NCBI GenBank assembly: GCA_039105265.1
Contig: JAPFFF010000004.1
Location: 2,604,001-2,668,000, forward strand
DNA: 64,000 bases
Reading direction: 5' to 3'
DNA from: Tritrichomonas musculus
Taxonomy: Eukaryota; Parabasalia; Tritrichomonadida; Tritrichomonadidae
Within the stretch, counting starts at the first letter, position 1. Each line of letters begins with the position of its first letter. This document shows positions 31,627 to 42,380 of this stretch, piece by piece. The notes below the pieces were generated by a model, which was given only the letters and a program-made list of their open reading frames with translations, did not search any database and was not told the origin of the DNA. Both the position numbers and the translations under genes were made by a program.

Positions 31627-32007
31627 TCAAACGGCATTTTCTTTTGATTGCTTGAAAAGACCACCAGCTTTAGAATTAGCCTTTGAAACTTCATCTCCAA
31701 GTTTCTTTCGCTTTTTTTCTTCGGCTGCAAGGTAAGCATTGATTACAGAAAGTTGATTGAAATACCTTTTTTTTTGCGCATTAAGCTTTTGTAGTTCTTC
31801 GTTAGTTTTGAATTGTTCAAGTTGGTGATCAAGATTGGTAATTTCTTTTTCATATTCAACAATTTCTTTGCGAAGTGTTTCGTTTGCTAATTTTTGTTTA
31901 TGGATTGCTCTCTGTTGACGACGGACAGTACTAACAATTTCATCCTGAGGGAACTTCATCATTCGAAGCTTGTTTCGGATTTCTTTTACTTCAGCTGGGT
32001 TCTCCAT
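31627..32007 (-). pseudogene. N-terminal fragment of a coiled-coil (CCDC63/ODA-docking-like) gene, unit 1
   Basis: The 126-residue frame begins MENPAEVKEIRNKLRMMKFPQ and is coiled-coil throughout (ETLRKEIVEYEKEITNLDHQL), resembling the start of outer-dynein-arm docking or CCDC63/CCDC114-type proteins, which run to 500-600 residues. It breaks off at KAGGLFKQSKENAV. The resemblance is by pattern, not alignment. TTTCAAATG at the start may be a weak initiator, so the piece could still be transcribed, back to back with the type I gene that begins 254 bp away. Confidence 0.55.
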
Positions 32008-32180
32008 TTGAAATTATAACGATTATATAAAAATAACGTAAAATATTAAAATAAAGCATTGAAAAAGAAAATCTAATTTATTCTAATAAAAAAATTATAT
32101 TTCTCTTAATAAATCTTATATTTATAAATAAAATAATTTTTTAAAAATAAATTTTAAAATATTTTTAGTTAAATTTAATC

Positions 32181-32186
32181 TCATAT
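32181..32186 (+). promoter_or_regulatory. possible initiator TCATAT of type I gene 2
   Basis: It fits TCA(+1)Y(T/A) and is conserved at 47160-47165 before gene 3. It would give an ~80-nt leader containing an (AAT)n run. No closer match exists. Confidence 0.25.
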
Positions 32187-32260
32187 CGAGGTATTTAAAT
32201 AATAATAATAATAAAAAATAAGAACTTTTGGAAAAAAAAAAAAATAAATAAAACAGCGTA

Positions 32261-35200
32261 ATGAAGCCTAAAAAATCATTATATGAACCAATTACTCAAA
32301 TTTCTCAAGTTCCATGTGATATTGAAAATTGTATTCAAAAACATGAAGATGGAATTTCAAATTTGAAAGAAGAAATAAGAAATTTTAAGTCATTCATTAA
32401 AGAAAACAAACGCGACATAAATTTATTGAATGATGACGCAGCTATTGGCTATATTATTAAAAAAGCTTACTTCAATACAGCAGATAGAAGAGATAAAAGG
32501 AATAATACGATAGAAATAAATGTAAAGAAGCCGCAAGTATTTAATGCAAATGATTTCATAGAAATAAGAAGTTTTAATTGCAATAAATTATTATATAGTA
32601 TTCAGCATTCACAATTGTTTTTCATGAAGACATTTGATATAACAAATAGTCCAAATCGAGAAGAAGAAAATAAGTATTTTGAAAGAGAGCAAAATTGCTA
32701 TGAAAAAATACAAATTGATCATCCTTATCAATTAAAATATTTTGGGTCTATTGAGAATGATTCCAAAAAATCACATATTCTAGATTTTATCAATGGATCA
32801 ACACTAAAATGTACCAAAAATTTGAGTTTTATAGAGAAAATAAGCATTATTTTAGAAATCATGATTTCAATTGAAGTCCTCCATTTAGAAGGATTTATCT
32901 ATCGTGATTTAAAGCCAGACAACATCATTATTGATAAAAACAAAAATGCAATATTAATTGACTTTGACATGGCTAAACTTTTGGAAAATAATCAGGAATT
33001 TACAGGTAATATTGGAAGTGATTATTATGTTTCACCAGAACAGTATAAAGAACATTATTATTCATTTCCAACAGATATTTATTCAATTGGAAAAGTCATG
33101 TATTATATTCTCACATCAACTAATCCAGGTGATGTAAATAATAAGCAGCCACTTCCAGAAGAATATCGAAGTTTTAAGTCAATTTACGGGCAATGCACTA
33201 ATGAAGATCCATCTAATAGGCCAAATATTGAAAAGTTGATCAATATGTTTTATGAGCAAATTTTTAAATATTGCAAATCAACACTTTTCTATGAGAAAGA
33301 AGAAATAGAACACATGGAAAAAGCTTTAAAAGCAATTTTTGAAATTCGACTGAAAGAAATCGAAGTATATCTACAAAATGAATCAAAAGAGTACAAACTA
33401 AAACATATCAATGAAATATTTGAGATCTTTGAATATTTAACATATTTCAACCATAAAACACAAAAAGAAACATTGAAAGAAACTTTATCAAAATTACTCG
33501 AAATTATTAAAGATGGCGAATGTAGTTTGAGTGCCGAAACATTAAATTTTCTTGGCAAATTATATAACGAAGGAAAATATTTGCAACATGATCCAGATAA
33601 ATCAATTGAATACTTTAAACGATCATCAAACAATGGATGCTCAGAAGCACAATATAATCTTGGGAAAATTTATTTTCTAAAACGAGATATTAAAAAAGCG
33701 ATTGAATATTATTCAAAATCATCCAAAAACAATAATGCTAAAGCACAATATCATCTTGCTAATATTTATAAGGAAAGAACAGATGATCCTAAAAATGAAC
33801 AAAAATGGATTGAATATTTCACCCAGTCAGCAAAACAAAATCATTCAAAATCACGAATTGAGTTAGTCAAATATTTCATATCGAAACAAGATATCATTGG
33901 TAAACTACAACAAAAATACAATGATGAATATTTAACAAATATTTATAAACAATTCAAATTTGAATATTTGTCAGATATGAAAAAGATTGAATCCAAGAAC
34001 AACGAAATGAAACCATTTTCGATGATTGATATAATATATTATGCAAATGACAAAACAATTGTCATTATTTGCAGTTATAAGCATTGTTATCTTATTGAAA
34101 CGAACAAAACACCAGACGAAATCATCAAATTCGTTAAAGATCTTGAACTTTTTTATGATATCAAATTTTATACTACGAATGACAAATATTCTAAATTTTT
34201 TGACAACGAAAACAAATTTGAAGAAATTAACACCGAAACGACACAATTATTCAAATATTTTCAAGATAAGCATTCAATTATTTATGACTTTTATTTTGAT
34301 AACATTGAAGAATATTTCATTAATTTGACTATGAAAGCAATCATTGGATTCACACTGCGAAAATTTTATTTCCATTCTAACGAATTTGAAGACAAAGAAC
34401 TTTTCAGTTTAACAAACGAAAAACGACGAGAATTTGAAAAGGATGAATTTGTGAATTTACGACGACTTGGACAAGGTTCATTCTCAGTTGTTTCATTATG
34501 TTATCATCTTAAAACATGTCGACTTTATGCGATCAAAGAATATTTGAATCCGAATGAATTTGACAAATATTTTCAACGCGAGAAAGAATTCTATGAAAAC
34601 TCCAATAATGAATTCATTGTTAAATATTATGGAACTATATCAAAACGGAACGCATTTGTTATTGAATATATGAGTCATGGATCATTAACGCCAGAATATG
34701 TTTCAAGTATTACGTCAACACAACGAATGAAACTAATTGTCAGCATATTAACAGGAATCAAATATCTTCATTCGATCAACTTTTATCATCGTGATCTTAA
34801 ACCGATGAATATCTTCATCAATCATGATGAAGAATATTTTGTTGGAGATTTCAGTTGTGCAAAATTTAAAAACCCAGACAATAACAATAATATGAATTCA
34901 ACACGAGACATTGGATCATATATTTACACCTGCTCAGATACAACTTTTTCATCCGAAGAAAAAGACATGTATTCAATTGGCAAAATTATTGAAGAAATAA
35001 TTTTAAATCAAAAGACCAAAAAGATTATTTGTGAATTTAGCATTTATGAGAACGATTTGACTGATTTTATTTATCATTGCACTCATAAAAACCAATCTAA
35101 TGAGTACATTATAATTATGATTTTCTATTTATTTGAAATGTTTGTGATCAAAGAAGATTCGGAGTTCAATAATAATTTTTTCAAATCATATCGATCATTA

Positions 35201-38200
35201 TTTGAGCATTTCATTCCTTCTAATTTAATTAAATCAAAGATAAAAAAGAGGTCAGATATTCAAACGATAATCAAATATTTTAAGTTATTATTAGATCAAG
35301 TAACGGAAGAAGAACGTTCTGCTTCTACCAAATATAGAATGCTGAAATATATTTATTTGATTTTAGGCGATGCTTATTACAGTGGAGAATTTATTCCAAA
35401 AGATGTCACAAAATCAATTTGTTATTTTGAAATTTTAGGAAAATTAAATAATTCAAATGCATTATACAATTTAGGCATCATTTACTATAAAGACGAATCT
35501 GCTCCACGAGATATACTAAAGTCAATTTATTATTTTGAACAGTCAGCTGATCAAAACAACTCAGAAGCACAATACAATCTCGGAGTTATTTATTTAGAAG
35601 GAACTGGTATTAAAAAAGATATTGATAAAGCAATTCATTACTTTGCTCTCTCAGCAAATAACAATAATGTATCTGCACAGTACAACCTAGGCACTATTTA
35701 TTACGAAGGAATACTGGTTAAACAAGATATCAACAAAGCAATTCATTATTTATCGATTGCAGCATATAATTATTATCCAGAAGCACAATACAATCTCGGA
35801 GTTATTTATTTAGAAGGAACTGGTATTAAAAAAGATATTGATAAAGCAATTCATTACTTTGCTCTCTCAGCAAATAACAATAATGTATCTGCACAGTACA
35901 ACCTAGGCACTATTTATTACGAAGGAATACTGGTTAAACAAGATATCAACAAAGCAATTCATTATTTATCGATGGCAGCATATAATTATTATCCAGAAGC
36001 ACAATACAATCTCGGAGTTATTTATTTAGAAGGAACTGGTATTAAAAAAGATATTGATAAAGCAATTCATTACTTTGCTCTCTCAGCAAATAACAATAAT
36101 GTATCTGCACAGTACAACCTAGGCACTATTTATTACGAAGGAATACTGGTTAAACAAGATATCAACAAAGCAATTCATTATTTATCGATTGCAGCATATA
36201 ATTATTATCCAGAAGCAAAATACAATCTTGGAGTTATTTATATTGACCGTGATATCAGTAAATCAATCCAATATTTAACTCTTTCATCAAAACAAAAATG
36301 TTCAAATGCGCAATTTCTTCTTGGAATGTTGTTTTATGAAGGTCAATGTGTTCCACGAGATATTAACAAAGCAATTCATTATTTAACTCTCTCTTCAAGC
36401 CAAAATAAATCGAGTGCGCAATATCTTCTTGGTGTGATATATTATGAAGGAATATATATTTCGAGGGATATGAACAAATCAATTCATTATTTAACTCTTG
36501 CTGCTAATCAAAATGAACCAAAAGCACAATTCTTTCTTGGAGTGATATACTATGAAGGAAAATTTATTTCACGAGATATCAACAAAGCTATTCAGTATAC
36601 AACTCTTGCGGCAAATCAAAATGAACCAAAAGCACAATTCTTTCTTGGAAAGATATATTATGAAGGAATATATATTTCGAGAGATATCAACAAATCAATC
36701 CATTATTTATCTCTTGCTGCAAATCAAAATCTACCCATTGCACAATACTATCTTGGAGCCATTTATTATGAAGACAAATATATTTCACGAGATATCAACA
36801 AAGCTATTCATTATTTAACTCTTGCTGCTAATCAAAATGATCCAAGAGCACAATACCTTCTTGGAGTGATATATTATAAAGGTAAATTTATTTCACGAGA
36901 TATCAACAAAGCTATTCATTATTTAACTCTTGCTGCTAATCAAAATCTGCCCATTGCACAATACTATCTTGGAGCCATTTATTATGAAGACAAATATATT
37001 TCACGAGATATCAACAAAGCTATTCATTATTTAACTCTTGCTGCTAATCAAAATGATCCAAGAGCACAATACCTTCTTGGAGCCATTTATTATGGAGACA
37101 AATATATTTCACGAGATATCAACAAAGCTATTCATTATTTAACTCTTGCTGCTAATCAAAATGAACCAAAAGCACAATACCTTCTTGGAGTGATATATTA
37201 TAAAGGTAAATTTATTTCACGAGATATCAACAAAGCTATTCATTATTTAACTCTTGCGGCAAATCAAAATGATCCAAGAGCACAATTCTTTCTTGGAATG
37301 ATATATTGTGAAGGAATATATGTTTCGAGAGATATCAACAAATCAATCCATTATTTAACTCTTGCTGCAAATCAGAATGATACAGTTGCACAATATAACC
37401 TCGGATTTATCTATTTAGAAGGCAAATATATTTCAAGAGATATAAACAAATCAATTCATTATTTATCTCTTGCTGCAAATCAAAATCTACCCATTGCACA
37501 ATACCACCTTGGAGCCATTTACTATGAAGACAAATATATTTCACGAGATATCAACAAAGCTATTCATTATTTAACTCTTGCTGCTAATCAAAATGAACCA
37601 AAAGCACAATTCTTTCTTGGAATGATTTACTATGAAGGAATATATAATCCGAGAGATATCAACAAATCAATTCATTATTTAACTCTTGCTGCAAATCAAA
37701 ATGAGCTCAATTCACAATTCAACATTGGTGCTATTTATTATGAAGGAAAATATATTACAAGAGATATCAACAAAGCTATTCATTATTTAACTCTTGCTGC
37801 TAATCAAAATGATCCAAGAGCACAATTCTTTCTTGGAATGATTTACTATGAAGGAATATATAATCCGAGAGATATCAACAAAGCTATTCATTATTTAACT
37901 CTTGCTGCTAATCAAAATGATCCTAGAGCACAAAATCTTCTTGGAGTGATTTATTTTAAAGGAAATTATATTTCGAGAGATATCAACAAAGCTATCCATT
38001 ACTTAACTCTTGCTGCAAATCAAAATGATTCAAATGCGCAATGCTTTTTTGGGACAATTTATTATGAAGGAAGATATATTTCGAAAGATATCAACAAATC
38101 AATTCATTATTTAACTCTTGCTGCTGATCAAAATAACCCAAGTGCACAATACAACCTCGGTGTTATTTATTATACTGGAAAATATGTCCCACGAGATATT

Positions 38201-39337
38201 GGCAGATCAATTCATTATTATACACTTGCTGCTAATCAAAATTATTCAAATGCTCAATTCAATCTAGGTGTTATTTATGAAATAGGCGACTATACTACAC
38301 GAGATATTGGTAAACCAATTCATTATTTAACTCTTGCTGCAAATCAAAATAATCAAGAAGCACAATTCAATCTTGGAACTTTTTTTGAAAAAGGGGAAGA
38401 TGTCTCACGTGATATTAAAAAATCAAATTACTATTCACTAGCTTCAAGTCAAAATCATAACAAAGCACAACTCAGTCTAGGCGATACATACGGAACAGGT
38501 AAATATGCCATACATGATATTAACAAATCAATTCATTACTATACACTAGCTGCAAATCAAAACAATGCATATGCGCAATTTAATCTCGGACTTCTTTATT
38601 ATTATGGTGAGAAAATTGATCAAAATATCAAAAAAGGAATATACTATATAATGCTATCATCAATAAATGGAAACAGAAAAGCTAATTTTGCACATGGATT
38701 TTTGCTTCATGAGGGAAAATACACTAAGCGAGACATTTTAGAAGCAATTCACTATTATAAGGAAGCATCATCATTTAATAACCAATATGCCAAAAATAAT
38801 CTTGGAATCATTTTTAAATATGGCTATAGAGAAGTTAAACCAAGAATAGGATCAGCAATTGTATATTTTGAAGAAGCAATCCGCCAAAAAAATGATCGTT
38901 TGTCGATGTATAATTTGGCCCATATTTACTTTTATGACGAAACAGTCAAACAAGACTTTGACAAATCGATTGACTTGCTAATCAGATCATCAAATGTTTT
39001 TATTCATTCATATATCTTATTATGCATAGTATTAATAAAAAAAGTTGGTCCAGATTTACAGAAAATTGAAGATGAAATACTCAAATGTACAAAAGGGACG
39101 AGTGATTTGGTATCAAAAATACGCAAATTCATCATTCATCATTCTTTATTGGATAAAGAGCGATATAGTATATTATATGAACTTTATCAAACAAAGGATT
39201 TCTTATACACAATCAAGCTAGACTACATTGAATCATCAAAGTTGTATACATTAGATAAACATAAAGAAATTCCAAAATACCCAAAAGCGAAGGAAATCAA
39301 TGAATTTTTTTATGAAGGATTTGGATTATACGTTTAA
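32261..39337 (+). CDS. dual kinase-like / Sel1-repeat protein, array gene 2 (type I)
   Basis: 2358 residues, the longest in the array. The N-terminus (MKPKKSLYEP) carries only the end of the first alpha/beta domain. Kinase-like domain 1 (about 80-350) lacks a glycine loop, has Lys in FMKTFD, YRDLKPDN (Tyr214 in place of His, Asp216), DFD at 234-236 and SPEQ. First Sel1 block from about 415; second alpha/beta domain about 570-725; kinase 2 with Gly737, Lys759, HRD 843-845 and DFS at 863-865. Then come about 34 Sel1 units, including three near-identical two-unit blocks of 216 bp (35564-36211) that are single in genes 1 and 3. The tail is EINEFFYEGFGLYV. Kinase 2 retains Lys, HRD and the metal-binding Asp, so it may be active. 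Expression is probably independent of the minus-strand relic upstream. Confidence 0.92.
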   Translation: MKPKKSLYEPITQISQVPCDIENCIQKHEDGISNLKEEIRNFKSFIKENKRDINLLNDDAAIGYIIKKAYFNTADRRDKRNNTIEINVKKPQVFNANDFIEIRSFNCNKLLYSIQHSQLFFMKTFDITNSPNREEENKYFEREQNCYEKIQIDHPYQLKYFGSIENDSKKSHILDFINGSTLKCTKNLSFIEKISIILEIMISIEVLHLEGFIYRDLKPDNIIIDKNKNAILIDFDMAKLLENNQEFTGNIGSDYYVSPEQYKEHYYSFPTDIYSIGKVMYYILTSTNPGDVNNKQPLPEEYRSFKSIYGQCTNEDPSNRPNIEKLINMFYEQIFKYCKSTLFYEKEEIEHMEKALKAIFEIRLKEIEVYLQNESKEYKLKHINEIFEIFEYLTYFNHKTQKETLKETLSKLLEIIKDGECSLSAETLNFLGKLYNEGKYLQHDPDKSIEYFKRSSNNGCSEAQYNLGKIYFLKRDIKKAIEYYSKSSKNNNAKAQYHLANIYKERTDDPKNEQKWIEYFTQSAKQNHSKSRIELVKYFISKQDIIGKLQQKYNDEYLTNIYKQFKFEYLSDMKKIESKNNEMKPFSMIDIIYYANDKTIVIICSYKHCYLIETNKTPDEIIKFVKDLELFYDIKFYTTNDKYSKFFDNENKFEEINTETTQLFKYFQDKHSIIYDFYFDNIEEYFINLTMKAIIGFTLRKFYFHSNEFEDKELFSLTNEKRREFEKDEFVNLRRLGQGSFSVVSLCYHLKTCRLYAIKEYLNPNEFDKYFQREKEFYENSNNEFIVKYYGTISKRNAFVIEYMSHGSLTPEYVSSITSTQRMKLIVSILTGIKYLHSINFYHRDLKPMNIFINHDEEYFVGDFSCAKFKNPDNNNNMNSTRDIGSYIYTCSDTTFSSEEKDMYSIGKIIEEIILNQKTKKIICEFSIYENDLTDFIYHCTHKNQSNEYIIIMIFYLFEMFVIKEDSEFNNNFFKSYRSLFEHFIPSNLIKSKIKKRSDIQTIIKYFKLLLDQVTEEERSASTKYRMLKYIYLILGDAYYSGEFIPKDVTKSICYFEILGKLNNSNALYNLGIIYYKDESAPRDILKSIYYFEQSADQNNSEAQYNLGVIYLEGTGIKKDIDKAIHYFALSANNNNVSAQYNLGTIYYEGILVKQDINKAIHYLSIAAYNYYPEAQYNLGVIYLEGTGIKKDIDKAIHYFALSANNNNVSAQYNLGTIYYEGILVKQDINKAIHYLSMAAYNYYPEAQYNLGVIYLEGTGIKKDIDKAIHYFALSANNNNVSAQYNLGTIYYEGILVKQDINKAIHYLSIAAYNYYPEAKYNLGVIYIDRDISKSIQYLTLSSKQKCSNAQFLLGMLFYEGQCVPRDINKAIHYLTLSSSQNKSSAQYLLGVIYYEGIYISRDMNKSIHYLTLAANQNEPKAQFFLGVIYYEGKFISRDINKAIQYTTLAANQNEPKAQFFLGKIYYEGIYISRDINKSIHYLSLAANQNLPIAQYYLGAIYYEDKYISRDINKAIHYLTLAANQNDPRAQYLLGVIYYKGKFISRDINKAIHYLTLAANQNLPIAQYYLGAIYYEDKYISRDINKAIHYLTLAANQNDPRAQYLLGAIYYGDKYISRDINKAIHYLTLAANQNEPKAQYLLGVIYYKGKFISRDINKAIHYLTLAANQNDPRAQFFLGMIYCEGIYVSRDINKSIHYLTLAANQNDTVAQYNLGFIYLEGKYISRDINKSIHYLSLAANQNLPIAQYHLGAIYYEDKYISRDINKAIHYLTLAANQNEPKAQFFLGMIYYEGIYNPRDINKSIHYLTLAANQNELNSQFNIGAIYYEGKYITRDINKAIHYLTLAANQNDPRAQFFLGMIYYEGIYNPRDINKAIHYLTLAANQNDPRAQNLLGVIYFKGNYISRDINKAIHYLTLAANQNDSNAQCFFGTIYYEGRYISKDINKSIHYLTLAADQNNPSAQYNLGVIYYTGKYVPRDIGRSIHYYTLAANQNYSNAQFNLGVIYEIGDYTTRDIGKPIHYLTLAANQNNQEAQFNLGTFFEKGEDVSRDIKKSNYYSLASSQNHNKAQLSLGDTYGTGKYAIHDINKSIHYYTLAANQNNAYAQFNLGLLYYYGEKIDQNIKKGIYYIMLSSINGNRKANFAHGFLLHEGKYTKRDILEAIHYYKEASSFNNQYAKNNLGIIFKYGYREVKPRIGSAIVYFEEAIRQKNDRLSMYNLAHIYFYDETVKQDFDKSIDLLIRSSNVFIHSYILLCIVLIKKVGPDLQKIEDEILKCTKGTSDLVSKIRKFIIHHSLLDKERYSILYELYQTKDFLYTIKLDYIESSKLYTLDKHKEIPKYPKAKEINEFFYEGFGLYV
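35564..36211 (+). repeat. 216-bp block triplicated inside Sel1 array
   Basis: GAAGCACAATACAATCTCGG starts at 35564, 35780 and 35996, exactly 216 bp apart, with a related start at 36212. Each block codes for two Sel1 units (37 + 35 residues). The copies differ by only a few bases (for example the SIAAYN/SMAAYN codon). Confidence 0.85.
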
Positions 39338-40000
39338 ATCCATCTTTTTTCATTATTATAACTTTTGGACAGTTACGGGACATCAACAGTTATTGACACT
39401 GACGGTGCAGTAGTCATCATAACAGACTCAACATTCGATTTTCCCATATTAGATGTTGAATGTTTGAATCTGCCAGACCAAGACAGAGCTGTTAAAACAG
39501 TTTGCGGCGATGAAGCTGTCATTGTGCTTGGTGCGAGAGGAGTAGTCTTCGGGTGTTCACTGGAAGCACCAAGGAGGTCATTCACAGAAGTCAGCAAACT
39601 TTTTGAACAAGTGTCAGATCATTGAAGTTGCATATGGATATGCTGTTTCACTTTTTCGAACACCAGAATTGAAAACTTCGGGTTGCAGATGGAAAAAAAA
39701 TTGTTAACATAAGACAACACATGCTCAGAAAAGGTGATTCGAATAAAATTTTCCCGTTAGAGGAGACGTTAGTCACAAAGAGTGCCACTTTCTGCATATT
39801 AGGAAGTTTCACTTCAGCTGTCTTTGTTGGTGTTGAACTTCCACATAGCACTTCAGTTGTCTTGCATTTACAGATGATGGAAATGATATTTGCGTTAGTG
39901 ATGAACATAAAGAGAAAGCATAATTTCCAATTGAAGTTACAGATGATGATATTTGGCAAAACATCTGTAACTACAGAAAAAAGTCAAAAGAGATATCAGA
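39338..40000 (+). pseudogene. RCC1-like repeat fragment, unit 2
   Basis: Near-identical copy of the 24603 fragment: DTDGAVVIIT, then CGDEAVIVLGARGVVFG, then IIEVAYGYAVSLFRT in another frame. An extra A in GGAAAAAAAATTG breaks the middle frame compared with unit 1. Confidence 0.5.
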
Positions 40001-40537
40001 GAAGCTGTTCATTATTTGAAAGAGGCATAATCTTTTAATAATCAGTTTGCTAAAAATAATCTTGAAATTCTTTATAAACATGGATTTGAAGGACATGTTC
40101 CTCAGAGAATTTCTCAAACGATTGAATATTTATCGATACACATTTTATCTCATATTTATTTCTATGGTCTAACAATCAAGCAAAAATTGGATCCTCTTGT
40201 TTTATTAGTCAAATCTTTTCAAAAATTTGTATTATTATATTTTGTGTATGTCAAATTTTTTGGTTTAGATCTCAAATAAATAAAAATATAACTTGAAAAT
40301 GAAGCTAATGAGATAAATTACCGATAATATTGTAAAACTCAATTTATTAGATCCAAAATCTTTACACATGTTTTATGAATTGTATAACAAAAGAGATCAT
40401 TTATATAATATGTTACCCGATCCTATTTTAACTTCTAAACTAGAGAAAAATGACCAAGAACAAAATGCTCCAAAATAGTTAAACATGAAAGAATTTCACA
40501 GGGATTTTATGAAGGCTTTGATCATGATTTAATGTGA
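39975..40537 (+). pseudogene. Sel1-gene C-terminal relic, unit 2
   Basis: Copy of 25236-25802: REAVHYLKEA, then NNQFAKNNLEILYKHGFEG, ending in FYEGFDHDLM and TGA. It shares with unit 3, but not unit 1, the loss of one A in AAAGAATTTCACAGG and the CTAG-to-CAAG difference near 40180. Confidence 0.7.
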
Positions 40538-40747
40538 TTATTAATATTTCAAGTTGTCATATTTTAAATGATCATTGTTCTTTATACCATCATCATATAT
40601 TGACATATAAGAATGATCTTTTTTTTTTTTTTTTTTTTTGAATTAATTTTCTCTCTTTGAATATGAATTGATCATACGATGGCTGGAAAGAAAAAAAAAA
40701 CATAATTATGTTTTCTCATTAAATTCTGATTTCGTTTAAATTTATTA
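40538..40747. other. AT-rich spacer with T run
   Basis: It contains a T run of about 20 at 40619-40639 (8-9 T in units 1 and 3), so the tract differs in length between otherwise near-identical copies. No gene is seen. Confidence 0.5.
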
Positions 40748-41290
40748 CACCTGTTTCACTTTTGTAACGTAAAAATCCACTTTCGTAACGGGAATTTTCA
40801 TTTTTGTTACGGAAATTTTCATTTTCGTAACGGAAAATACAAAAACGTAAGAAAATTTAAAGCATTTCAAATATTTTTATGAATTTTAGTATAATAACAA
40901 CTAATATTGCCATAGATTTCATTTTTTAAGGAAAATTTTTTTTTAAGATTGATCAAATAATAAATAATATTTTTCGTTTTAAAAATCACTAATTCTTCAT
41001 ATATATGTATATTTTATTAAATAAATTATACAAATTTGCTATTTAAATAAAATTTTTTTAAAGAAGAGATTATTAAATATTGCATATTTTTGTTGATAAA
41101 TTTTTTCTGAATGAATAATCATTTTTTATGAAATAAAAGATGTTAACTTTAAAATCACAAATTTTTATAACAAAGATCATATATTCATGAAAATTTCATA
41201 TTTTCCGTAACAAAAGTGAAAATTTCCGTTTCGAAAATGAAAATTTCCGTCACGAAAGTGGAATTTTCCGTTACAAAAGTGAAACAGGTG
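40748..41290. mobile_element. Tc1/mariner-like MITE, 543 bp, TA target duplication
   Basis: Non-coding element with terminal inverted repeats of about 90 bp starting CACCTGTTTCACTTTTGTAA. It is flanked by TA at 40746-40747 and 41291-41292. Units 1 and 3 have the intact empty site (TTATTAAATCTAATG or the near-identical TATATTAAATC form). Each inverted repeat is built of four 21-bp subunits of the form TTCAYTTTYGTAACGGAAA. There is no transposase, so it needs an autonomous relative. The insertion followed the duplication of the unit, or was lost from the others; the clean empty sites favour the former. Confidence 0.85.
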
Positions 41291-41319
41291 TAAATCTAAT
41301 GATTTCATCTTAATAATTA

Positions 41320-41880
41320 CAGTTTCCAGAAGAAGATTTATCTGAAAGAAAAAATAAAGTAAATATATCGAAATCAGAATTTAATGAGAAAACAAATGAC
41401 GATGATTTAGATCTTGACTTTTGACATTTATCTATACCAAGCATTCATTTATCTAATAAATCATGCATTTCACCGACATTTCCTATCTCAGATTGCTGAA
41501 TGAGGAAATTGGCATAGTCCTCATCTCATATTGAACAATCATACAGCAAAATGACCTTTTCAGTTTGTTCTCTTCCAATGAATGCTCACCATTGTTCCAA
41601 ATCTATTCTGCAATTCCATCTTTTTCTTCAATTGAAGAAGATTCTTTTTCGTTTTATTCACTACTAACAGAAATATCAATTCCAGAATCTGTTACTTCAG
41701 TTGGAAATAGAGCCTTCTTTAATTGCATATCATTAGCAGAGTTATTGCTTTCATCATCTGCAAATCACTGTCACAAATTTCTTTTACAGCTCCATCATCT
41801 TTTATATCAATTGAAAAAGATGCTTTCAAGAGATGTACATCACTGGAAACAATAGCAATACCATCTTCTTTGATTTAACT
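41320..41880 (+). pseudogene. BspA-type LRR fragment, unit 2
   Basis: Copy of the unit 1 fragment with the same frames and breaks: LTEISIPESVTSVGNRAFFNC, then IEKDAFKRCTSLETIAIPSSL. The shared breaks show that the fragment was already dead when the units duplicated. Confidence 0.7.
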
Positions 41881-42202
41881 TGATTAAAACTGGAATTAAA
41901 GCAAAAATCAAATAAATTTGATTAGATCATTAATAAAGATTATTTTTAATACAGTATTTATTTTATTTTAATTTTAATGGCAAATGTAATGACACTTGAT
42001 TCTACTTTTTTATCGAATGGAAACAGACCTATGATGATTTTTTCCTGGCCAACCACAAAATATATACATTTATTATTACAAATTACAATTTACTTCCTAT
42101 GAGAAGGAAATAACTCTTCTTATTTTTTTCCTAAGGAGTTATATTTACAATTTATAAATTAAGTTTCTATGAATTATTAGAATTGAATCATTCTTGTTTA
42201 AT

Positions 42203-42237
<35 letters not shown>

Positions 42238-42380
42238 AAAACATAATAATAATACAAATTTATGATTTGTAATAAAAAATAACAACTAGAAACTTATTTT
42301 CATAAAATTCAGAACATGCCATTCTAAATTCAGAAAGAGAATTTGTTAATTGACCATTAAGGTTAATATTTGAGGTTGTC
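41881..42380. other. 5' flank of the type II gene position, unit 2
   Basis: AT-rich DNA with a T run of ~29 at 42206-42234. It is conserved with 55760-56747 and, more loosely, with 28620-29170. It probably contains the type II promoter; TTGTCATG at 42375-42383 resembles an initiator overlapping the first ATG. Confidence 0.45.
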
